NCBI GenBank assembly: GCA_030426705.1 | Contig: JAUHXW010000080.1 | Coordinates: 1 to 10,227, forward strand | DNA length: 10,227 nucleotides | Reading direction: 5' to 3' | Source: Gammaproteobacteria bacterium | GTDB taxonomy: Bacteria; Pseudomonadota; Gammaproteobacteria; Xanthomonadales; Marinicellaceae | Part shown: positions 5,771 through 10,227 of the stretch, one piece after another | Layout of the letters: each line of letters opens with the position of its first letter | Numbering within the stretch: position 1 is the first letter of the stretch | Notes under the pieces: generated by a model | The model's database searches: none | Told to the model about the DNA's origin: nothing | What the model saw: only the letters and a program-made list of their open reading frames with translations | Translations under genes and position numbers: made by a program

Positions 5771-5878
5771 AGCGCTTCCTGATTTGTTTATGTAAAGAAC
5801 ATTCTACCATCATCCAAAATAAATAAATGTGTCACAGGTCATTTAAAAAAGATTGACTTAAGTTTACACTGCTACCTT
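5771..5878. promoter_or_regulatory. Shared divergent promoter region of the methyltransferase and acpH
   Basis: This 108-bp spacer must hold both promoters. For the minus-strand gene, TAGAAT within 5803-5810 is a possible -10 box without a good -35. For acpH, TTGACT at 5853-5858 is a good -35, but the corresponding -10 position runs into the start codon. No Shine-Dalgarno precedes acpH. Exact sites are therefore uncertain. Confidence 0.3.
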
Positions 5879-6493
5879 ATGAACTGGCTGGCACACACTC
5901 TACTTTCCAGAAAAAACATTGATTACCAACTGGGCAATGTTTTGGCTGATCCACTGCGAGGAAGGGCGTGGCAGGATGCCAGCGATGCATTGAAAGCCGG
6001 TATGAAGATGCACAAATCGATTGATAAATTCACTGATAAGCATGCTTTGATAGCAAACAGTAAAAGCCGGCTTGGTCAAGATGGACATTTGAAAGGTGTG
6101 GTCTTGGATTTATTGCATGATCATTTTTTGTCATTGAACTGGGATTTGTATTGTCGCTGGGAACTTGGTTTCTACCTGGAGCGGTTCAATCACAAAGCCA
6201 GCAAAGCTTCGGCGGCATATCCAGACAGGCCGCAACAAATCGTTAACCGCATGGTGGCATCTAATTTACTGGGGCAATACCAAACCCTGGAGGATTTGCT
6301 GACAGCACTTCAGCGTATTGATTCGCGTTTGTCTGAACGGACTAAAATCAAAGAAACGGCCAGTCAATACAGTGATGTCATTGTTGCAGAATACGAAGGT
6401 TTGTTGGCTGATTTTTTGTCCTTTTTCCCTCAGTTGATTGATCATTTCAAAAGCCACAGGCTTGGCAGTGAAACCAGCCATTATCTACTTTGA
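5879..6493 (+). CDS. acpH: Acyl carrier protein phosphodiesterase
   Basis: A 204-residue cytoplasmic hydrolase (E. coli AcpH has 193) that removes the 4'-phosphopantetheine arm from holo-acyl carrier protein. The start MNWLAHTLLS followed by GNVLADPLRG (19-28) matches the canonical N terminus, confirming the ATG at 5879. The HD-like metal-binding motifs follow in order: D24 in LADPLRG, GMKMHKSIDKFTDKH (41-55, with H45, D49 and D53) and the VVLDLLHDHFLSLNW block (74-88). The rest is helical, as in the family. There is no recognisable Shine-Dalgarno before the start (CTGCTACCTT). It is divergent from the lipoprotein methyltransferase gene and convergent with the kinase gene. The family assignment is firm. 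Confidence 0.92.
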   Translation: MNWLAHTLLSRKNIDYQLGNVLADPLRGRAWQDASDALKAGMKMHKSIDKFTDKHALIANSKSRLGQDGHLKGVVLDLLHDHFLSLNWDLYCRWELGFYLERFNHKASKASAAYPDRPQQIVNRMVASNLLGQYQTLEDLLTALQRIDSRLSERTKIKETASQYSDVIVAEYEGLLADFLSFFPQLIDHFKSHRLGSETSHYLL

Positions 6494-6524
6494 ACAATTG
6501 TTGGTTAATGAGGCAATATACAAG

Positions 6525-6607
6525 GATGGGCTTTGTCCATCAGAGTTCTTTAACAATCATGTTTTGGTGGGCGAAGCCCACTCTGCATTAGTTCAGAGTT
6601 CCTTAAC
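6525..6607. repeat. Duplicated kinase gene end with two related hairpins
   Basis: TCAGAGTTCCTTAAC (6593-6607) is the end of the kinase gene (V-K-E-L-stop on the minus strand). It recurs as TCAGAGTTCTTTAAC at 6540-6554, 53 bp away, with one silent difference. Each copy is followed, in the sense of kinase transcription, by a similar stem-loop: GTGGGC-GAA-GCCCAC at 6567-6581 and GATGGGC-TTT-GTCCATC at 6525-6541. This is either a tandem duplication of gene end plus hairpin, or a REP-like hairpin inserted with a target duplication. No T-run follows the stems, but they may act as mRNA 3' ends for the two convergent genes. Confidence 0.6.
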
Positions 6608-8854
6608 CAGCCTGAAGCCTATGTGTGAATGGGTTTCTTTGTTGGGGATGTTTTCAGTCATGGCATTATTCACACCTTGACCAGAGTTCCATGAACTGCC
6701 AGCGGCACAACCGCTGTTACCAGCGCAATCACTGACCCATTCGGCGACATTGCCATTGAAATCATACAAGCTGGTGCTGGCTTTGAACTTTTGAACCGGT
6801 GCAGTAAAGACATGGTTGTCACGGCAGCTTAACGGGTTGTCAGTGGCTTTTTTCTCATCACTGGTTTCAGTACCAGCCAGATTGGCTGATTGGCAATTGT
6901 GAGTGGTGATGATTTGCTTGTTGAGGTATTGCCATTCTGCTGCGGTTGGTAAACGGTATTTACCGCCGGTTTGCTGGCTGAGCCAGTCAGCATAGGCTTT
7001 TGCTTGATCGTAAGAAATACAAACCACGGGATGATCATTGGTTTGGTCAAAGGGTGGTTTCAACCAGGTTTTTTTGAAAAACACTTTTTTACCGAAATGG
7101 TGGCATTTTTCCTCGGTGAATTTTTCACCGGCAAAAGCCGCAAACTGAGCCACTGTGACTTCCGATTGTCCAATTAGAAAGTCGCTCATTCCAGATTGAT
7201 TGGTCACTGGTATGAAAACAAATGAATGTCCTTTGGGACCTGTGGTTACATCACCTTTTTGGGGAATGTTGTTATAGTCATGCTGTAAATCTATGACCTG
7301 TTGATTGTTGTTGTCAAGCAGGGTGGCGATGGCCAGAAAATCATCAGTTCGCAAGTCCGGGCGGCGTTTTTTTGTGGCAGTTTGAACCAACTCCTGCGTT
7401 TGGTTAATCAGTTCATTGATGTTTTTTGAAAACAGTGTTCTGTTGATGTCATATGTGTCGAAAAAGTTCACCAATGACTCGGTGTGTTTCATCGCGTCAT
7501 CAGTATCATTGTCTTTGATTTTGCTGTTGATTAGATTGAAATAATAAACAGCTATTTGATTCATGCCTTGCTGAGCTTCTGTATTGTCAGGTTGTTCTAA
7601 CAAGACCATTTGAAACTTGTCAGCCGCATTTTCGCCTTTGGGTTTGGTCAAGCGGTATTGCTTGAGTAATTGCTGTGCTTCATTCAACGTCACTTCTATG
7701 GACATTTCGTTGATTTGTTCATTGTCCAGATTGCCGGTAATGTCAACCAGCTCAGTATCTTGCTCACTGCTATCCGCTGGTGTTTCCACCACAACTACGG
7801 TTATTTCAAGCGGTTCTGAAGTGGTTTCAGAGTTTTCAGCAACAGGGGAGATGTTTTGTTGTTCTTCTTCATCGCTCACCAATGGAATGTTGTTGTTTAA
7901 TGTGGTATCTGGAGGACCGGTCAAAAACCAGGCCAGCGCAAAACCCAAAACAACCATAAGTCCGGCAGCGATACCCAGTTTGGGCATTTGCAACCATGAG
8001 GGTAATGGTTTGTTGCTAATGGGTGCGACCTGAGATTCCTGTTTGTTGTACTTGATGGTCATCAAAGCGTCTTTGACTTGCTCAACAGATTGAAAACGGT
8101 CTTTAGGGTCTTTGGCCAAACACTTATCAATGATGGGCTGCCAAATGGCCAATGCTGACGGCAGCTCAGGCACTGGTTTATTGATGTGTGCCATCAGAAT
8201 TTGGAAATCATTTTTTTCATTGAAAACATGATCGCCGGTGATTTTTTCGTAAATGATACAGCCCAAGGAATAAATGTCACTGCGATGATCAACACTTTTA
8301 GACTGGATGTGCTCCGGGCTCATGTAATGGGCACTGCCAAGAATTTGAGTTTCTTTGGTTCTTCTTTTGGTGTTTTTGGAAATGGCAATGCCGAAGTCAG
8401 CAATCTTGATGCGCCCAAATTGATCAAACAGGATGTTTTCCGGTTTCAAATCTCGATGGATAACCCCATGTTTGTGCGCATGTGAAAGGCCTTCACAGAT
8501 TTGGCTCAATAACTCAATCAAATGGTCTGAATTGGTGCAAATGATTTGACCGAAGTCACCATGGGTCAAGTATGGCATGGTGAAATAGGCCAATCCTGAG
8601 GGTAATTTTTTTGCTTCGTAAATACTGATGATGTAGGGGTGGTCCAGCGAAGCCACTGTTTTGGCTTCATTCACAAAACGTTCTGCCAGGGTTTTGTCAT
8701 CCATCACCAGTTTTTTTAACACCTTGATGGCCACTTTGCGCTGCAGGGATATTTGGCGTCCCAGATAAACAGCTGACATACCGCCTTCACCTATTTTGTC
8801 CAGAATGGTGTGGTCAGGAATGGTCAGATTGAGTTTTGGAACTGTTTTCAACAT
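6593..8854 (-). CDS. Membrane-anchored Ser/Thr protein kinase fused to an FGE-sulfatase-like domain
   Basis: A 753-residue protein. The N-terminal Hanks-type kinase (about 17-268) has the glycine loop GEGGMSAV (22-29), VAIK with Lys44, HRDLKPEN (133-140, catalytic D135), DFG (153-155), the GSAHYMSPEH activation segment end and RSDIYSLG, so it should be active. A single membrane helix (about 293-312) follows, then an acidic low-complexity linker (318-385) and a helical region (385-530). The C-terminal domain (542-752) is of the formylglycine-generating enzyme/sulfatase-modifying family: RLPTAAEW (634-641), YDFNGNVAEW (697-706), GSSW (719-722) and the terminal IGFRLV. The stretch after GSSW lacks the cysteines used by FGE, so it is more likely a sensor or binding domain on the periplasmic side. 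The start has no clear RBS. It is divergent from uup. Confidence 0.9.
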   Translation of the reverse strand: MLKTVPKLNLTIPDHTILDKIGEGGMSAVYLGRQISLQRKVAIKVLKKLVMDDKTLAERFVNEAKTVASLDHPYIISIYEAKKLPSGLAYFTMPYLTHGDFGQIICTNSDHLIELLSQICEGLSHAHKHGVIHRDLKPENILFDQFGRIKIADFGIAISKNTKRRTKETQILGSAHYMSPEHIQSKSVDHRSDIYSLGCIIYEKITGDHVFNEKNDFQILMAHINKPVPELPSALAIWQPIIDKCLAKDPKDRFQSVEQVKDALMTIKYNKQESQVAPISNKPLPSWLQMPKLGIAAGLMVVLGFALAWFLTGPPDTTLNNNIPLVSDEEEQQNISPVAENSETTSEPLEITVVVVETPADSSEQDTELVDITGNLDNEQINEMSIEVTLNEAQQLLKQYRLTKPKGENAADKFQMVLLEQPDNTEAQQGMNQIAVYYFNLINSKIKDNDTDDAMKHTESLVNFFDTYDINRTLFSKNINELINQTQELVQTATKKRRPDLRTDDFLAIATLLDNNNQQVIDLQHDYNNIPQKGDVTTGPKGHSFVFIPVTNQSGMSDFLIGQSEVTVAQFAAFAGEKFTEEKCHHFGKKVFFKKTWLKPPFDQTNDHPVVCISYDQAKAYADWLSQQTGGKYRLPTAAEWQYLNKQIITTHNCQSANLAGTETSDEKKATDNPLSCRDNHVFTAPVQKFKASTSLYDFNGNVAEWVSDCAGNSGCAAGSSWNSGQGVNNAMTENIPNKETHSHIGFRLVKEL

Positions 8855-9073
8855 GGTGTGATGTTATGGAATATCAATTATTTTAACTGATGATTATGCT
8901 TTACTATTATTTTTAGCAACAGTAATTAAGTGTTTTTGTGATGACCGTCATAAGAATAAATGTTAATTTTTTAAAATTTCGTTCGGGTGTCAAAAATAGT
9001 CAGTTTAATAGATTGTTTTGCGTATTTTCGGTCTGGGTTTACAATGTGCTACCTGTTCTCATCTTTGAAACCT
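8855..9073. promoter_or_regulatory. Divergent promoter region of the kinase gene and uup
   Basis: For uup a TACAAT at 9040-9045 (five of six -10 bases) lies 28 bp before the start codon, with only a weak -35 (TTTGCG, 17 bp upstream). For the kinase gene AT-rich boxes such as TAAAAT and CATAAT occur on the minus strand, without a clear -35. A palindrome ATGAC-C-GTCAT lies at 8941-8951, near the middle of the spacer, and could bind a dimeric regulator. No RNA gene is recognised here. Confidence 0.35.
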
Positions 9074-10227
9074 ATGTCACTCATCAGTTTTGATAAAGTC
9101 AGTATCGATTTCGGCGCCCATCCGATATTGGACGAAGTCAATTTAACCATCAACAAAGGTCAAAAACTGGCTTTAATCGGCCGCAATGGCGAGGGTAAGT
9201 CGACATTGTTGAAAATTCTGGCCGAAGAAATACCGATTGATGACGGTCAAGTGGTCAAGCAGGATGGCATCAAAGTGGCCATGATGAAACAATCAGCAGC
9301 CAATGAATCTGAATCAACGGTTCGCGCATTTCTGCTACACGCACTTGGTGAAGTGGGCTATGCGCTGGAACAATATGAGCAAACCGACAGCGCTGATCGA
9401 ATGGCCGACTTACAGCATGTCATTGATGAAAACAACGGCTGGGGCTTGCTTCAGCAAATTGACATCGTTACCACCCAATTGAAGCTCAATCCAGATGATG
9501 TTATCAAATCTTTGTCTGGCGGGGTGCGCCGTCGCATCAACCTAGCTGCAGCTTTGGTGCAACAGCCGGATATCCTGTTGCTTGATGAACCGACCAACCA
9601 TTTAGACATCGACAGCATCTTGTGGCTACAGGATATGATTGCAAAATTGCATTGTGCAGTGGTCTTTGTGACCCATGACCGAACCTTTTTACGCAACATT
9701 GCCAATGGTATTTTAGAACTGGATCGGGGTAAGGTTTATCAATACGAGTGTGATTACAACACCTATCTCAAACGTCGTGATGGTCGCTTGGCCGCTGAGA
9801 TTAAGGAGTGGGAACGGTTGGATAAAAAACTCAGTCAGGAAGAAATTTGGGTCAGACAAGGCATCAAAGCCAGAAGAACACGATCTGAGAGCCGGGTGAA
9901 GGATTTATTGGCATTGCGTGAGGAACGTAAGAATCGCAGAACCCAAAGCGGTACCAGTAAGGCCACCATCAATGTGGCTGAAGCCAGCGGCAAAAAGGTC
10001 ATTGTGACCCATAATTTGGGTTTTAAATACGGCGACCAAACCATTGTCAAAGGCCTGACCACCAAAATCATGCGTGGTGACAAGGTGGGTATCATTGGTC
10101 CCAATGGTGTGGGCAAAACCACCTTGGTGCAATTATTGTTGGGAGAATTGGAGCCCCAAACCGGATCGGTTAAATTGGGTACGGGTTTGGAAATAGCGTA
10201 TTTTGACCAGCTTAAAGCCACCATCAA
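9074..10227 (+). CDS. uup: ABC-F family ATPase Uup, partial (C terminus beyond the window)
   Basis: About 384 codons are present of a protein that has 635 residues in E. coli. ABC-F proteins are soluble twin-ATPase proteins that act on ribosomes, with no membrane domain; Uup is also linked to tolerance of transposon excision and replication intermediates. The first ATPase domain shows Walker A GRNGEGKS (36-43), signature SLSGG (146-150), Walker B LLLDEPTNHLD with D171/E172, and the switch His in VTHDR (His201). The linker has the charged helical ABC-F region, including KARRTRSESRVKDLLALREER. The second domain begins near residue 318, with Walker A GPNGVGKT at 342-349. The start MSLISFDKVSIDFG fits Uup N termini, although no Shine-Dalgarno precedes the ATG. 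The reading frame is intact to the window edge. Confidence 0.92.
   Translation, partial: MSLISFDKVSIDFGAHPILDEVNLTINKGQKLALIGRNGEGKSTLLKILAEEIPIDDGQVVKQDGIKVAMMKQSAANESESTVRAFLLHALGEVGYALEQYEQTDSADRMADLQHVIDENNGWGLLQQIDIVTTQLKLNPDDVIKSLSGGVRRRINLAAALVQQPDILLLDEPTNHLDIDSILWLQDMIAKLHCAVVFVTHDRTFLRNIANGILELDRGKVYQYECDYNTYLKRRDGRLAAEIKEWERLDKKLSQEEIWVRQGIKARRTRSESRVKDLLALREERKNRRTQSGTSKATINVAEASGKKVIVTHNLGFKYGDQTIVKGLTTKIMRGDKVGIIGPNGVGKTTLVQLLLGELEPQTGSVKLGTGLEIAYFDQLKATI

Noticed and set aside
5853..5881. Sigma70 promoter for acpH from TTGACT
   Set aside because: The -35 is good, but the properly spaced -10 hexamer (CTTATG) overlaps the start codon and matches poorly.
8941..8951. Palindrome ATGAC-C-GTCAT as a defined operator
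   Set aside because: The arms are only 5 bp and appear once, so a specific regulator cannot be supported.
9451..10227. Minus-strand open frames opposite uup
   Set aside because: They lie antisense to a frame containing all ABC-F motifs and show only skewed shadow composition.

Overview
The window looks like ordinary chromosomal DNA from an AT-leaning gammaproteobacterium. The pointers are AcpH, an Uup-type ABC-F protein, a kinase/FGE-like fusion and sigma70-like TATAAT boxes. A Marinicella-like relative is my best guess, but this rests on remembered gene content and not on any search. Nine protein genes are supported. Two of them run off the window ends. No tRNA, rRNA, CRISPR array, IS transposase or integrase was seen.

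Left part (1-1404, minus strand): a three-gene operon reading leftward. It holds a YtrA-type GntR repressor, a six-helix membrane protein of unknown function (1 nt between the genes) and the beginning of an 'HGxHSPFV' class I methyltransferase. The last gene has a perfect ribosome-binding site and ATG, but these are out of frame with its conserved sequence, so it is probably frameshifted. An inverted repeat just upstream of gntR is a likely operator.

Middle part (1659-5770): an MFS exporter (minus) and a cation diffusion facilitator (plus) diverge from a spacer filled with five back-to-back stem-loops. The CDF gene meets head-on, 4 bp apart, a small three-helix protein resembling the Pycsar effector PycTM (DUF5706) with no cyclase beside it. 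A 385-bp gap then holds two different families of REP-like palindromes, each as an inverted pair. Beyond it is a lipoprotein-like predicted methyltransferase (COG4798-like).

Right part (5879-10227): acpH (plus) converges on a long membrane-anchored Ser/Thr kinase gene (minus) that carries a C-terminal FGE-sulfatase-like domain lacking the usual catalytic cysteines. The short spacer between them repeats the last codons of the kinase gene next to a second hairpin. Divergent from the kinase, uup begins and runs out of the window after about 384 codons, inside its second ATPase domain.

The genes do not form one pathway. The likely functional unit is gntR plus its membrane partner, perhaps with the methyltransferase. 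The most unusual material is in the spacers (five-hairpin mosaic, REP pairs, duplicated gene end), the orphan PycTM-like gene and the apparently broken methyltransferase start.
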